Assembly (NCBI GenBank): GCA_023409735.1
Contig: JAEYRB010000031.1
Coordinates: forward strand, 1-56,532
Length of the DNA: 56,532 nt
Reading direction: 5' to 3'
From: Bacillota bacterium
GTDB lineage: Bacteria; Bacillota; Clostridia; Acetivibrionales; DTU013
The position numbers and the translations under genes were made by a program. Below are positions 8,563-17,024 of this stretch, in pieces. Position 1 is the first letter of the stretch. Every line of letters starts with the position of its first letter. The notes beneath the pieces are model-generated. The model made no database searches. It had not been told where the DNA came from and saw only the letters and a program-made list of their open reading frames with translations.

Positions 8563-9075
8563 ATGAAGCATGAATTTTACCCGAAGCTTATACTTGACAG
8601 CGTAAAAGACATCACATATGAGCTTCTGACTAGTAATAATATAAAGGGCTTAATATTGGACATAGATAACACTCTTGTGCCCAACCATGTTGCCGAAGCT
8701 GACGAGAGCACGCTGCGCTGGATAGAAAAAATGAAAGCGTCTGGTCTTAAGCTTTGTATTGTTTCAAATGCAGCAAGAAAAAGAGTGATCAGATTTAATG
8801 ACAAGCTGAGTCTAGATGCGGTACATAGAGCATTTAAGCCAAGGACTGGAGCATTTGAAAAGGCGCAAAGGATAATGGGACTTGAAAGCCATGATATAGC
8901 AGTTATAGGTGATCAAATATTCACAGATATATATGGCGGAAATAAAGCAGGTATGTTCACAATACTTGTTAAGCCAATTGACCGGAGAGAGGGTATCTTT
9001 GTGAGGCTAAAAAGATTCCCTGAAAAGCGTATACTTGATGATTACAGGAAAAAAGCAGGAGATAATAAGAATTAG
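8563..9075 (+). CDS. yqeG: YqeG family HAD-IIIA phosphatase
   Basis: A 170-aa haloacid-dehalogenase-fold phosphatase. Motif I is DIDNTLVPNH (about 32-41), with nucleophile Asp and the second Asp. Motif II is the Ser of CIVSNAARKR. Motif III/IV is AVIGDQIFTDIYGGNKAG with paired Asp. This is the standard YqeG pattern. Substrate is uncertain; some relatives act on phosphatidylglycerophosphate or mitochondrial equivalents. GGGGG precedes the ATG. It is followed 54 nt later by aroE, as in Bacillus, where yqeG precedes yqeH-aroE. Confidence 0.92.
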   Translation: MKHEFYPKLILDSVKDITYELLTSNNIKGLILDIDNTLVPNHVAEADESTLRWIEKMKASGLKLCIVSNAARKRVIRFNDKLSLDAVHRAFKPRTGAFEKAQRIMGLESHDIAVIGDQIFTDIYGGNKAGMFTILVKPIDRREGIFVRLKRFPEKRILDDYRKKAGDNKN

Positions 9076-9128
9076 CAAGGTATGGCAGGTATAGGCCTGC
9101 TTAAACAGAAAGGAAGAAGCAGTATAGA

Positions 9129-10031
9129 ATGTATCTGGATAAGAGGGTTAATTCAGCTACCGTGCTGACAGGCCTGATAGGAAATCCACTTGGACACACT
9201 GTATCGCCTCAGCTTCATAACAGTCTTTTCAGACGTATGGGCATAAACGGGATTTATCTGCCCCTTCAGGTTGAAAAACCCAAGCTCGGAGAAGCTGTGA
9301 AAGGCCTAAGTTCTCTTGGCTTTGCAGGGTTTAATGTAACTATACCATATAAAGTAGCTGTTCTCGATTATGTAGATGAAGTAAGTGAGTATGTAAAGCT
9401 TCTAGGTACTGCTAACACAATTAAGGTGAAGGATGGCAGGCTATGTGCATATAATACAGATGCTGATGGCTTTTTTGATGCTTTTGTTATTCAAACGGGA
9501 ACTGATTTTAAGTCAAAGAATGTTTGTATTCTCGGTGCAGGCGGCACGGCTCGAGCTATTGCAATAAAAATTGCCATGGAGGGAGCCGAAAGGATTAGTA
9601 TTATTAACAGAACCGAAATAAAGGCGGAGGAACTTGCCTCATATATAAATGATATTGTTCAGTATAAAGCACAAAAAGCTGATGTTGCATATGCATGTTC
9701 ATCTTGTTCCCCAGAAGCTGCTGAAAGCTTGAAGCAATGCGATATAATAGTTAATACGACCTCTGTTGGAATGTATCCAAATGTCAGCGTTAGTCCTTTA
9801 AGTGATGAATTTATCTTTAATAAGGATCAGATTGTCTGCGACGTTATATATAAGCCGGGGAGGACAAAACTGCTGAAAATGGCAGAAAGCTGCGGATGCA
9901 AGTCCATAAATGGCGCCGGAATGCTTTTCTATCAAGGAGTTAGAGCATTTGAGACTTTTATGGATACAAAGGTACCATATAACATAGCCGACAATCTATC
10001 AAAAGATTTTTTCAATTTCATAGAAGCTTAA
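9129..10031 (+). CDS. aroE: Shikimate dehydrogenase (NADP+)
   Basis: AroE reduces 3-dehydroshikimate to shikimate in aromatic amino-acid synthesis. The 300-aa sequence has the shikimate-binding SPQLHN segment within residues 15-31 and the catalytic Lys75 of NVTIPYK. The Rossmann loop GAGGTARA is near 136, and the NRT segment that favours NADP(H) follows. The C-terminal GAGMLFYQGVRAFE helix is typical. Length is slightly above the usual 280. The local cluster also contains aroQ, and aroB lies later in the window. Confidence 0.95.
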   Translation: MYLDKRVNSATVLTGLIGNPLGHTVSPQLHNSLFRRMGINGIYLPLQVEKPKLGEAVKGLSSLGFAGFNVTIPYKVAVLDYVDEVSEYVKLLGTANTIKVKDGRLCAYNTDADGFFDAFVIQTGTDFKSKNVCILGAGGTARAIAIKIAMEGAERISIINRTEIKAEELASYINDIVQYKAQKADVAYACSSCSPEAAESLKQCDIIVNTTSVGMYPNVSVSPLSDEFIFNKDQIVCDVIYKPGRTKLLKMAESCGCKSINGAGMLFYQGVRAFETFMDTKVPYNIADNLSKDFFNFIEA

Positions 10032-10092
10032 AAAGGGTTTTGCATAATTTTCGGAGAATTTTACAACAGCATTTAAACAGGAGATGCTTATT

Positions 10093-10890
10093 TTGATATT
10101 TGTAGAATATGCTTTTGTATTTATTTTAGGGCTTATAATTGGTTCGTTCAATAATGTTTGTATTTACAGGATACCTTTAGGTAAATCCATCGTTTCACCG
10201 CCTTCAGCATGTACCAGCTGCGGAAAACGGTTGACTGCTCCGGATCTGGTTCCTGTATTCAGCTACATTTTTCTTAGAGGACGCTGCAGACATTGCGGCT
10301 CTCCAATATCTTTCAGGTATCCATTGATTGAGTTTATGACGGCAGTTATCTACACGGCAATTTTCGCTAAATATGGCCTCAGTGTGCCATTCGTAGCATT
10401 CATATATCTGATCACAATACTGATATCCATATTCTTAATTGATATAGATCATCAAATAATTCCTGACGAGCTAGTCATTGCAGGTATTGTTGGCGGAATT
10501 GTGCTTACGGTGTATAATATTTTTTATCCCCAGTCTGTAATATATGGAGATGGCAGATGGTGGACCCCTTTGGCAGGGTTTTTCTCTGGTTCTGTTTTCC
10601 TTCTTGCAGTAGCACTGCTAGGATCTCTTTTGTATAAAACAAATGAGGCAATGGGTATGGGAGATGTAAAGCTCATGGCGTCTATCGGACTGTTCCTTGG
10701 GTGGAAGCTAACGCTTTTCGCGCTCCTTGTATCGATTATTCTGGCAGGTGTAGTGAGCATAATTCTTATAGCATTTAAAATAAGAAAAAGGAAGGATGCT
10801 ATACCTTTTGGCCCATTTATAGTAATAGGTACATTTGTAGCAATAATGTGGGGCTGGAATATTATTAACTGGTACGTTGGGCTTTTATAA
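10093..10890 (+). CDS. Prepilin peptidase (A24 family)
   Basis: A bifunctional type IV prepilin leader peptidase and N-methyltransferase, an integral membrane aspartyl protease. The N-terminal domain keeps the four zinc cysteines CTSC (40, 43) and CRHC (65, 68). The catalytic Asps lie in LIDIDHQ (around 117-119) and in GMGDVK (about 191). Six to eight membrane segments are present. AGGAG (10079-10083) directly abuts the ATG at 10084, so the TTG at 10093 with 9-nt spacing is the better start (265 aa). A type IV pilus or competence pseudopilus is implied, but no pilin gene is in the window. Confidence 0.92.
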   Translation: MIFVEYAFVFILGLIIGSFNNVCIYRIPLGKSIVSPPSACTSCGKRLTAPDLVPVFSYIFLRGRCRHCGSPISFRYPLIEFMTAVIYTAIFAKYGLSVPFVAFIYLITILISIFLIDIDHQIIPDELVIAGIVGGIVLTVYNIFYPQSVIYGDGRWWTPLAGFFSGSVFLLAVALLGSLLYKTNEAMGMGDVKLMASIGLFLGWKLTLFALLVSIILAGVVSIILIAFKIRKRKDAIPFGPFIVIGTFVAIMWGWNIINWYVGLL

Positions 10891-10938
10891 ATAAATATAT
10901 TAAGACCTGAATTTTGTGCTGGTGAAAGGGGAATAAAA

Positions 10939-11208
10939 ATGCCACAAATTAGGAATTATATGGAAGAAATAGTATTCAACCAGATGAAGGAGGTACTTAC
11001 AGATATCAATGTATGTACATGCGAGAAATGCCTTCTGGATATTGCAGCTATAGCTCTTAATATACTTCCGCCCAAATATGTTGTTACTGAAAAAGGAGAG
11101 CTTTACACAAAGGTGGTTAGCTTGGGACAGCAATTTGAGGTTGATGTTATTGGTGCCATTACAAAAGCTGCAGTAATTGTCAAGAGATCACCAAGACATG
11201 ATGAATAG
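10939..11208 (+). CDS. comFB: ComFB-type late competence development protein
   Basis: An 89-aa protein of the ComFB family. The start MPQIRNYMEEIVFNQMKEVL is followed by the CTCEKC cysteine cluster (about 27-32) and the DIAAIALNILPPKYV helix, all family hallmarks. In Bacillus comFB lies in the competence operon, and ComFB-domain proteins have been reported to bind cyclic di-GMP. Its place directly after the prepilin peptidase suggests a link to pilus or competence functions (inference). Confidence 0.88.
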   Translation: MPQIRNYMEEIVFNQMKEVLTDINVCTCEKCLLDIAAIALNILPPKYVVTEKGELYTKVVSLGQQFEVDVIGAITKAAVIVKRSPRHDE

Positions 11209-11237
11209 CTCGATAGAAGGAAAGGACAAAATATTAT

Positions 11238-11669
11238 ATGGGTAAAAAGATTTTAGTTATAAACGGGCCGAATTTAAACCTCCTGGGAACAAGAGAAAAG
11301 AATGTATACGGAACCACGACTCTTTCAGATATTGCTGCGGCAGTTTACAATGAGGCTGAGGCACTTGGGGTGGAAACGGACTTTATACAAACAAACCATG
11401 AGGGTGAAATAATTGATAAAATACATGATGCTCGAGGCTGTTATGATATACTTATGATAAATCCGGGAGCCTATACGCATTACAGTATAGCAATAAGAGA
11501 TGCAATAAAGGCAGTTGAACTACCATGTATTGAAATACATCTATCTAACATACATGCAAGGGAGGAGTTCAGGAGTAAATCTGTAATTGCTCCGGTGTGT
11601 GTAGGACAGATATGCGGTTTCGGAGCAAACAGCTATTTGGTTGCTTTGCACGCAGCAGCATTATTATAA
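11238..11669 (+). CDS. aroQ: 3-dehydroquinate dehydratase, type II
   Basis: AroQ dehydrates 3-dehydroquinate to 3-dehydroshikimate and forms dodecamers of flavodoxin-like subunits. The 143-aa protein has GPNLNLLGTRE (10-20), the active-site-lid Arg/Tyr region, NPGAYTHYSIAIRDA with the catalytic Asn, and HLSNIHAREEFR with the catalytic His. All key residues are present. It provides the step before AroE, encoded about 1.2 kb upstream. Confidence 0.95.
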   Translation: MGKKILVINGPNLNLLGTREKNVYGTTTLSDIAAAVYNEAEALGVETDFIQTNHEGEIIDKIHDARGCYDILMINPGAYTHYSIAIRDAIKAVELPCIEIHLSNIHAREEFRSKSVIAPVCVGQICGFGANSYLVALHAAALL

Positions 11670-11754
11670 CAATGTTAAACACGGCAGCGGAGAAAATTAC
11701 GAAACTTTAAATTAAAATAAAATGATTTGCTTAACCTGGCTAGGAGGATTTGAT

Positions 11755-12834
11755 ATGAATAGTGTATACACTAACAGACTTACAAGCTTACGAAAAAAAA
11801 TAGAAGAATTAAATGCAGATGCAGCTCTTGTTACCAAAAGAGAAAACTACATGTATATGTCAGGCTTTACGGGAACATCGGCTATTCTTCTAATTACTAA
11901 AAGCAGAGCTTTACTTTTGACAGATTTCCGTTATGTGGAACAGGCTGCATCACAAGCACCTGCTTATGAAATAATCAAATATAATGGAAGCTATATTGCG
12001 GAAATAAATAAGCTTATAGGAAATGACAAAAAGACGGTACTTGCGTTTGAGGATTCATATGTAACATACCGTGATTACAAACAGTATAAGGATAATCTTA
12101 ATGTCAGGGATATGATACCGTTAGGTACATCCTTTGAGGAGCTTCGCAGAGTCAAGGATGAGTCCGAAATGCAGCTGATCAGGCAAGCTGTTAAGATTGC
12201 AGATGATGCCTTTGTGCACATACTGGATTATATTAAGCCGGGGATCGCAGAAGTAGAAATCGCTGCCGAAATGGAATATTTCATGAAGAAGGAGGGTGCA
12301 TCAGGAGCATCTTTTGATACAATTGTTGCATCCGGAATGCGTTCATCTATGCCTCATGGTGTTGCTTCTGAAAAGAAGCTGGAGACAGGCGATGTTGTTA
12401 CAATGGATTATGGTGCACTTTATAAGGGCTACTGTTCCGATATAACAAGGACAGTGTTCCTTGGCAAACCAAAGGCTGAGTTGAAAAAAATATATCAGAT
12501 CGTCCTTGATGCTCAGATGAAGGGGATTGAGGCAGTTAAGCAAGGAATAAAGAGCAAGGATGTTGACAAAATAGCAAGGGATCATATTGCTGAAGCAGGC
12601 TATGGTAATTATTTTGGACATGGACTTGGACATGGTGTAGGTTTAGAGATCCACGAAGATCCGACACTTTCACCACGGGGTGAAATTACGCTTCAGGACG
12701 GAATGATAGTAACTGTTGAGCCGGGTATATATGTTCCGGGACTTGGTGGAGTAAGAATTGAGGATATGCTTGTAGTCAGAGGACAAAATGCTGAGGACCT
12801 TACAAAGGCTAAAAAAGATTTGATAACTGTGTAA
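11755..12834 (+). CDS. M24 family Xaa-Pro aminopeptidase
   Basis: A 359-aa cytoplasmic metallopeptidase that removes N-terminal residues before proline. It has the creatinase-like N-terminal domain (1-125) and the pita-bread catalytic domain. Metal ligands are seen as DYGALYKGYCSDITRT (two Asp), GHGLGHGVGLEIHE (His) and EPGIYVPGLGGVRIED (two Glu). The ATG at 11755 is preceded by TAGGAGG; the open frame runs further upstream to 11722 but without a ribosome site. It lies before efp, the common aroQ-pepP-efp order of Firmicutes. Confidence 0.93.
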   Translation: MNSVYTNRLTSLRKKIEELNADAALVTKRENYMYMSGFTGTSAILLITKSRALLLTDFRYVEQAASQAPAYEIIKYNGSYIAEINKLIGNDKKTVLAFEDSYVTYRDYKQYKDNLNVRDMIPLGTSFEELRRVKDESEMQLIRQAVKIADDAFVHILDYIKPGIAEVEIAAEMEYFMKKEGASGASFDTIVASGMRSSMPHGVASEKKLETGDVVTMDYGALYKGYCSDITRTVFLGKPKAELKKIYQIVLDAQMKGIEAVKQGIKSKDVDKIARDHIAEAGYGNYFGHGLGHGVGLEIHEDPTLSPRGEITLQDGMIVTVEPGIYVPGLGGVRIEDMLVVRGQNAEDLTKAKKDLITV

Positions 12835-12998
12835 TTTTGCATATGATGTTGGTAATTGTGGGCTATTTTAAAAACTTTTACTTGAAATAAGGTGTATTTT
12901 ACATTAATATTAATTAGGTAATATGAGACTTTAAATATATAGATTATATATTTGGATATTTCTGAGATTTAAATTATTAGACATGTGGAGGTATTTTT

Positions 12999-13556
12999 AT
13001 GATAACAGCAGGTGACTTTAGAAATGGCGTGACGTTTGAACTTGATGGGCAGATATTTCAGATAGTGGAATTTCAGCATGTTAAGCCTGGAAAGGGTGCA
13101 GCCTTCGTAAGAACGAAGATGAAGAATATAATAACAGGAGCTACGGTTGAAAGAACCTTTAATCCAACTGATAAGATGCCAACGGCACACATTGAGAGAA
13201 AGGATATGCAATACCTCTACAATGATGGAGACCTATATTATTTCATGGATCTTGAGTCTTATGAGCAGCTGCCAATTAACAAGAGCACAATAGGTGACAC
13301 TCTTAAGTTTGTAAAAGAAAATATGAACGTAAAAATACTTTCTCATAAGGGAAATGTATTCGGAATAGAGCCGCCTACATTTGTTGAACTGGAAATAGTT
13401 GAAACAGAGCCCGGCTTTAAAGGCGATACAGCTACAGGTGCAACAAAACCGGCTACTCTTGAAACCGGTGCTGTTGTAAAGGTGCCATTATTTATAAATC
13501 AGGGAGATACAGTAAGGATCGATACAAGAGTTGGAGAATATCTTGAGCGTGCATAA
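12999..13556 (+). CDS. efp: Elongation factor P
   Basis: EF-P relieves ribosome stalling at polyproline. The 185-aa protein has the KOW-like N-domain with the loop KPGKGAAFVRTK, where Lys32 is the tip residue that is modified in many species. Two OB domains follow, ending in the family signature region around VPLFINQGDTVRIDTRVGEY. The gene has a 164-nt AT-rich leader, probably its own promoter. GGAGGT precedes the ATG. Confidence 0.97.
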   Translation: MITAGDFRNGVTFELDGQIFQIVEFQHVKPGKGAAFVRTKMKNIITGATVERTFNPTDKMPTAHIERKDMQYLYNDGDLYYFMDLESYEQLPINKSTIGDTLKFVKENMNVKILSHKGNVFGIEPPTFVELEIVETEPGFKGDTATGATKPATLETGAVVKVPLFINQGDTVRIDTRVGEYLERA

Positions 13557-13657
13557 ACGACTTTAAGGGATATTTATCTCATTACAGGGAATAATATTCA
13601 TTTGATGTTGTAAATATATTATTTGCAAATTATTTTGCAAAGAAACGGAGAAAAATT

Positions 13658-14101
13658 ATGGATTATTTGAAAGAAAAGGTTGCCTACCTTAAAGGCCTTG
13701 CAGAAGGAATGCAAATAAGCGATGCAACTAACGAAGGAAAACTCTTCAGGGCAATAATTGATGTTTTGGATGATGTTGCTATCTCAGTTGACGATATCGA
13801 GGATGTACAGGAGCAGTTAAGCGAGCAGGTAGATGAAATCGACGAGGATCTTGCAGATGTTGAGCAAATGATTTTTGATGATGACTGCTGCTGTGATGAT
13901 TGCGATGACGATTGCTGTAGCGAGGAAGATGACGATGCCTCAACGACCTTTGAGTGCCCGCATTGTGGTGAGACCTTAGAGCTTGAAGAAGAGGATATCA
14001 ATAAAGAAACTCTCATTTGTCCTCATTGTAATAATGAAATAGAAATTGAGTGGACTTGTGACTGTGAAGAATGCAGGGACGAAGAAAACGACGAGAAATA
14101 G
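13658..14101 (+). CDS. CD1247 N-terminal domain protein with zinc ribbon
   Basis: A 147-aa protein of a Clostridia-specific family. Residues 1-65 (MDYLKEKVAYLKGLAEGM...) form the helical CD1247 N-terminal domain. They are followed by an acidic, cysteine-rich run (DDDCCCDDCDDDCCSEEDDD, about 69-88) and then a C-terminal zinc ribbon CPHC...CPHC plus CDCEEC. The Cys/Asp cluster is unusual and could bind metal. Function unknown. It lies directly after efp and ends at a strong terminator. Confidence 0.85.
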   Translation: MDYLKEKVAYLKGLAEGMQISDATNEGKLFRAIIDVLDDVAISVDDIEDVQEQLSEQVDEIDEDLADVEQMIFDDDCCCDDCDDDCCSEEDDDASTTFECPHCGETLELEEEDINKETLICPHCNNEIEIEWTCDCEECRDEENDEK

Positions 14102-14114
14102 TAATATTCTTGAA

Positions 14115-14150
14115 GGGCGGGTACCTTACAAAAGGTAGCCTGCCTTTTTT
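14115..14150 (+). terminator. Rho-independent terminator
   Basis: The hairpin arms GGGTACCTT and AAGGTAGCC (with flanking GGC/GCC pairing) are followed by six T residues. It ends the efp/CD1247 transcript. Confidence 0.9.
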
Positions 14151-14206
14151 GAAAGTAATAATATAGCGCCACCTGTTATACAGAAAACAGATGGCAAGGG
14201 GTACAT

Positions 14207-14812
14207 ATGGTGTTAATAAAAAAAGTGTTGAAAGAATTAGTGGAGTGGATAATAGTTTTTGCTACCGCGTTTATTCTTGTCTTAATACTAAATACTGCGG
14301 TTTTTGCAACGACTCAGGTAAGGCAGTCTTCAATGAAGGATACTCTAATTGAGGGACAGCATCTTTTGATAGAAAAAGTCAGCTACTTGTTCAAAGCTCC
14401 TGAGAGAGGCGATATAATAGTTTTTCTTGAAGCAAAATATCCCCAAAACTACATAGAAAAGGTTCAGATATTTCTGAAGGATGTGTCGGAAATACTTGAA
14501 CCTGCAGAAACCAAAACTAATATAAGACTAGTGAAGAGGATCATTGCAATTCCGGGTGATGAAGTTGATATCCGTAATGGTAAGGTTTACTTAAATGGTA
14601 ATGAGCTTAAAGAGGATTATGCTAAGGGAGTAACATATAAAAGAGAAGTACAATTCCCATTGAAGGTTGAAGAAGGGCAATATTTTGTACTTGGAGATAA
14701 TCGTGAGGTTAGCAAGGATAGTAGATCAATTGGTGTAATTGAAGAATGTCAAATAGAGGGAAAGGCAGTATTCAGAATTTGGCCTTTAAGTAAATTTGGG
14801 ACATTGAAATAA
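14207..14812 (+). CDS. lepB: Signal peptidase I
   Basis: A 201-aa type I signal peptidase that cleaves Sec signal peptides on the outer face of the membrane. A single N-terminal membrane anchor spans about 12-33. The catalytic Ser42 of QSSMKDTL is present, the catalytic Lys lies in LVKRIIAIPGD (about residue 110), and the LGDNREVSKDSRSIG box lies at about 164-178. Length is normal for Firmicutes SipS types. A strong terminator separates it from the previous gene, so it is monocistronic. Confidence 0.95.
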   Translation: MVLIKKVLKELVEWIIVFATAFILVLILNTAVFATTQVRQSSMKDTLIEGQHLLIEKVSYLFKAPERGDIIVFLEAKYPQNYIEKVQIFLKDVSEILEPAETKTNIRLVKRIIAIPGDEVDIRNGKVYLNGNELKEDYAKGVTYKREVQFPLKVEEGQYFVLGDNREVSKDSRSIGVIEECQIEGKAVFRIWPLSKFGTLK

Positions 14813-14831
14813 GTTAGCTCAAACGCAAGAA

Positions 14832-14928
14832 AGCCCCGATATTTAAGCGTCAGGGCTGTTAGCTCAGCAGGATACCCTTCAATACATTACCGCAAGCTGG
14901 GGGCCATGTATCGAAGGGTATCTTTATT
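14832..14928. terminator. Double hairpin between convergent genes
   Basis: AGCCC/GGGCT (14832-14857) is followed by a long hairpin with arms GATACCCTTC (14871-14880) and GAAGGGTATC (14913-14922) extended by ATACAT/ATGTAT. T-rich sequence follows on the plus side. It can stop lepB transcripts and, read from the other strand, the convergent membrane-protein gene. Confidence 0.85.
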
Positions 14929-14946
14929 TTTACTAGGTGATTTATA

Positions 14947-15378
14947 CTACATCTCTTTGTCCAATTTAATTCGATAATATATACCGAAGCCTACCACAAA
15001 CAGATATGCAGCAATAAGTAAAAGTGTTGCTGCTAAATCAATTCCCATCAAGGCAAATGAAATCTGCAAAGCACCAAATACAAAAATCATCATATCATAA
15101 GCTTTTGCTTTTGATTTGTTACTGATTGCAATATTGCGTTCGTCGTTGTTCTCTATGGAAATTTTCTTTGCTAATTCAGGATTTGATCTTACAGCTCTGT
15201 TGCTGAGAAGTTCGCCCATACCATGACCAAACACTCCGCATCCCAGGCCTATAAAAATAAACGGTAGTGTAGTCATTATACCTTGCGGGTCATCAGCTAT
15301 TTTTAGTAAATATAAGCCGGCGGCAAGCAAAAGTAACCCTAAAATTGTTACAACATAGTTCAGGACGTTCTTTTTCAA
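14947..15378 (-). CDS. Small four-helix membrane protein paired with XRE regulator
   Basis: About 143 aa with four predicted membrane segments in two pairs and a central cytoplasmic stretch (SIENNDERNIAISNKSKAKA) resembling DUF2178-type proteins. These commonly pair with small XRE regulators in Firmicutes. The TTG at 15378 follows AGGAGG at 9 nt and is preferred. The frame extends upstream to an ATG at 15414, which would overlap the regulator gene by 32 nt. Function unknown; the pairing suggests an autoregulated stress or transport role (inference). Confidence 0.75.
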   Translation of the reverse strand: MKKNVLNYVVTILGLLLLAAGLYLLKIADDPQGIMTTLPFIFIGLGCGVFGHGMGELLSNRAVRSNPELAKKISIENNDERNIAISNKSKAKAYDMMIFVFGALQISFALMGIDLAATLLLIAAYLFVVGFGIYYRIKLDKEM

Positions 15379-15382
15379 TTTC

Positions 15383-15580
15383 TCATTCCTCCTCATAAAT
15401 AAAAATTTCTTCAATGCTCATATCGAAATAACGAGCAAGCTTAAAAGCAAGAGTGATAGATGGATTATATCTTCCGTTCTCTAAGGAACCAATAGTTTGT
15501 CTCGACACTTCTAAAGCCGAGGCTAAGTCCTCTTGTTTAATACCGCGTTCTTTGCGTAATTCTTCTAATCGGTTTTTCAC
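15383..15580 (-). CDS. XRE/Cro-family transcriptional regulator, small
   Basis: A 65-aa single-domain HTH_3 protein: KQEDLASALEVSRQTIGSLE forms the helix-turn-helix, followed by RYFDMSIEEIF, close to the YozG/PlcR-like short XRE group. GTG start with GGGAGG five nt upstream. Its stop lies just upstream of the next gene's preferred start, so the two are co-transcribed. A palindrome lies directly upstream. Confidence 0.9.
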   Translation of the reverse strand: MKNRLEELRKERGIKQEDLASALEVSRQTIGSLENGRYNPSITLAFKLARYFDMSIEEIFIYEEE

Positions 15581-15597
15581 GTTATCCTCCCTTCGAT

Positions 15598-15613
15598 GGA
15601 AAGTATGCTTTCC
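15598..15613. promoter_or_regulatory. Candidate operator of the XRE gene
   Basis: GGAAAGTATGCTTTCC has perfect 6-bp arms (GGAAAG/CTTTCC) around TATG and sits 18 nt before the regulator's start. A further half-site AACTTTCC lies at about 15652-15659. It probably binds the encoded repressor (inference). Confidence 0.5.
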
Positions 15614-15832
15614 GTGATTAGTATATTAAAACAAAGTTGAAATGTCAAGCGAACTTTCCACAAAAGATGATAAATTAATTTAATGTTATCAATAAGTGAC
15701 ACGCATATAAGTAGGAATAAGTTCTAACTTGACGCTTTCAATTGTCAGCATATTGATTTAATTCCGGTCTATAATTGCATACCAAAATCATAATAGATAT
15801 TTTGTGCATAAAAGGGGACAAAGTCTAATACT

Positions 15833-15925
15833 TATTATAACGAGGCAGAAAGTTTTTAACTAGCCTCGTTGAAACACTGCTATGCCTTATGGCTATTTTG
15901 CCTTCGCAAGCCTGGGTGGCATATA
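15833..15925. repeat. Palindromic repeats, families A and C (copy 1)
   Basis: Within the 421-nt gap before spoIIIAA. The family A hairpin is AACGAGGC (15839-15846) with GCCTCGTT (15863-15870), followed by GAAAC as in other copies. The family C hairpin has outer arms ATGCC (15882-15886) and GGCAT (15918-15922) and inner GGCT/AGCC, like 41707-41747. The rest of the gap shows no gene. Confidence 0.65.
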
Positions 15926-15965
15926 ATAATTTATTTTCAGGCTGCAAGCAATCAACAAATGAAAG

Positions 15966-15984
15966 ACTGCGGATATACCGCAGT
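15966..15984 (+). promoter_or_regulatory. Hairpin abutting the spoIIIAA ribosome site
   Basis: ACTGCGG-atata-CCGCAGT forms a perfect 7-bp stem four nt before TGGAGG. It could protect the 5' end of a processed mRNA or modulate initiation; no T tract follows, so it is not a terminator. Confidence 0.5.
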
Positions 15985-16001
15985 TTATGGAGGACCAACA
16001 T

Positions 16002-17024
16002 ATGAAAAATGCCAGGGAAATGATCAAATGTAATTGGTACAGTAGTATCTACAATGATGTACTGCCGGTAATTTCAAGAAGAGTTTCACAGGTGATCGAG
16101 TCAGCAGAAATCTCTAAAATTAATAGGCCGTTGGAAGAGATCAGGATGAGAACTGATAAGCCGCTTATTCTGCAAAATTATAATACGGAGTGGTTTATTG
16201 GAAACGACGGAAGACTGACCGAAAACTATTGCGATTGTTTTGTTGTAAATCAGGATGATATCAGAAATACGATTGAACTTATGAGTGAGAATTCGATATA
16301 TGCATACCAGGATGAAGTAAAAAACGGGTACATAACTATAAAAGGCGGACATAGGGTAGGCCTGTCAGGAAGGGTCATTGCTGATGGAGCAGCTATCAGG
16401 AATATTAAGGACATCTCTGGGATAAATATAAGACTTTCAAATCAACTTATCGGCTGCTCGGACAATGTACTGCCATATATCATCAAAAACGAAAAGGATA
16501 TCTATAACACTCTTGTCATATCACCACCGCAATGCGGCAAGACAACACTTCTCCGAGATATAGCAAGGGCTCTTAGCAACGGGTCGGAAAGGTTTGGATT
16601 TAAAGGAGTAAAGGTAGGCATTGTAGATGAACGCTCCGAGCTGGCTGCTTGTGTTAAAGGAATACCTCAGAATAATGTGGGTATCAGGACTGATGTGCTT
16701 GATTCATGCCCCAAAAGCATAGGAATGCGGATGATCATCAGGTCTATGTCGCCAAAGGTAGTAATTACCGATGAGATCGGAAATGACGGAGATCGGGATG
16801 CGGTGCACAGTGTTATGAATGCAGGTGTGAGAATTGTTGCATCTGCTCATGGTTACAATGTTTCCGAGCTTAAAAGCAGGCGTGAGGTGCTCAGAATGAT
16901 CGAGGAAAAGGTTTTTGAAAGGTACATTGTCCTGGGATGCTCAAGAGGTCCGGGTACACTGTATGAGGTCATAGAGGGACAGAGCATGAAAATAATTGCA
17001 GGAGATAGCATTTATGCTGTTTAA
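16002..17024 (+). CDS. spoIIIAA: Stage III sporulation protein AA
   Basis: SpoIIIAA is the cytoplasmic ATPase of the SpoIIIA-SpoIIQ channel that links mother cell and forespore and supports sigma-G activity; it resembles secretion ATPases. The 340-aa protein has Walker A PPQCGKTT (about 175-182), Walker B-type VGIVDERSE and the later VVITDEIG. The ATG at 16002 follows TGGAGG by 8 nt. It opens the eight-gene spoIIIA operon. Confidence 0.96.
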   Translation: MKNAREMIKCNWYSSIYNDVLPVISRRVSQVIESAEISKINRPLEEIRMRTDKPLILQNYNTEWFIGNDGRLTENYCDCFVVNQDDIRNTIELMSENSIYAYQDEVKNGYITIKGGHRVGLSGRVIADGAAIRNIKDISGINIRLSNQLIGCSDNVLPYIIKNEKDIYNTLVISPPQCGKTTLLRDIARALSNGSERFGFKGVKVGIVDERSELAACVKGIPQNNVGIRTDVLDSCPKSIGMRMIIRSMSPKVVITDEIGNDGDRDAVHSVMNAGVRIVASAHGYNVSELKSRREVLRMIEEKVFERYIVLGCSRGPGTLYEVIEGQSMKIIAGDSIYAV

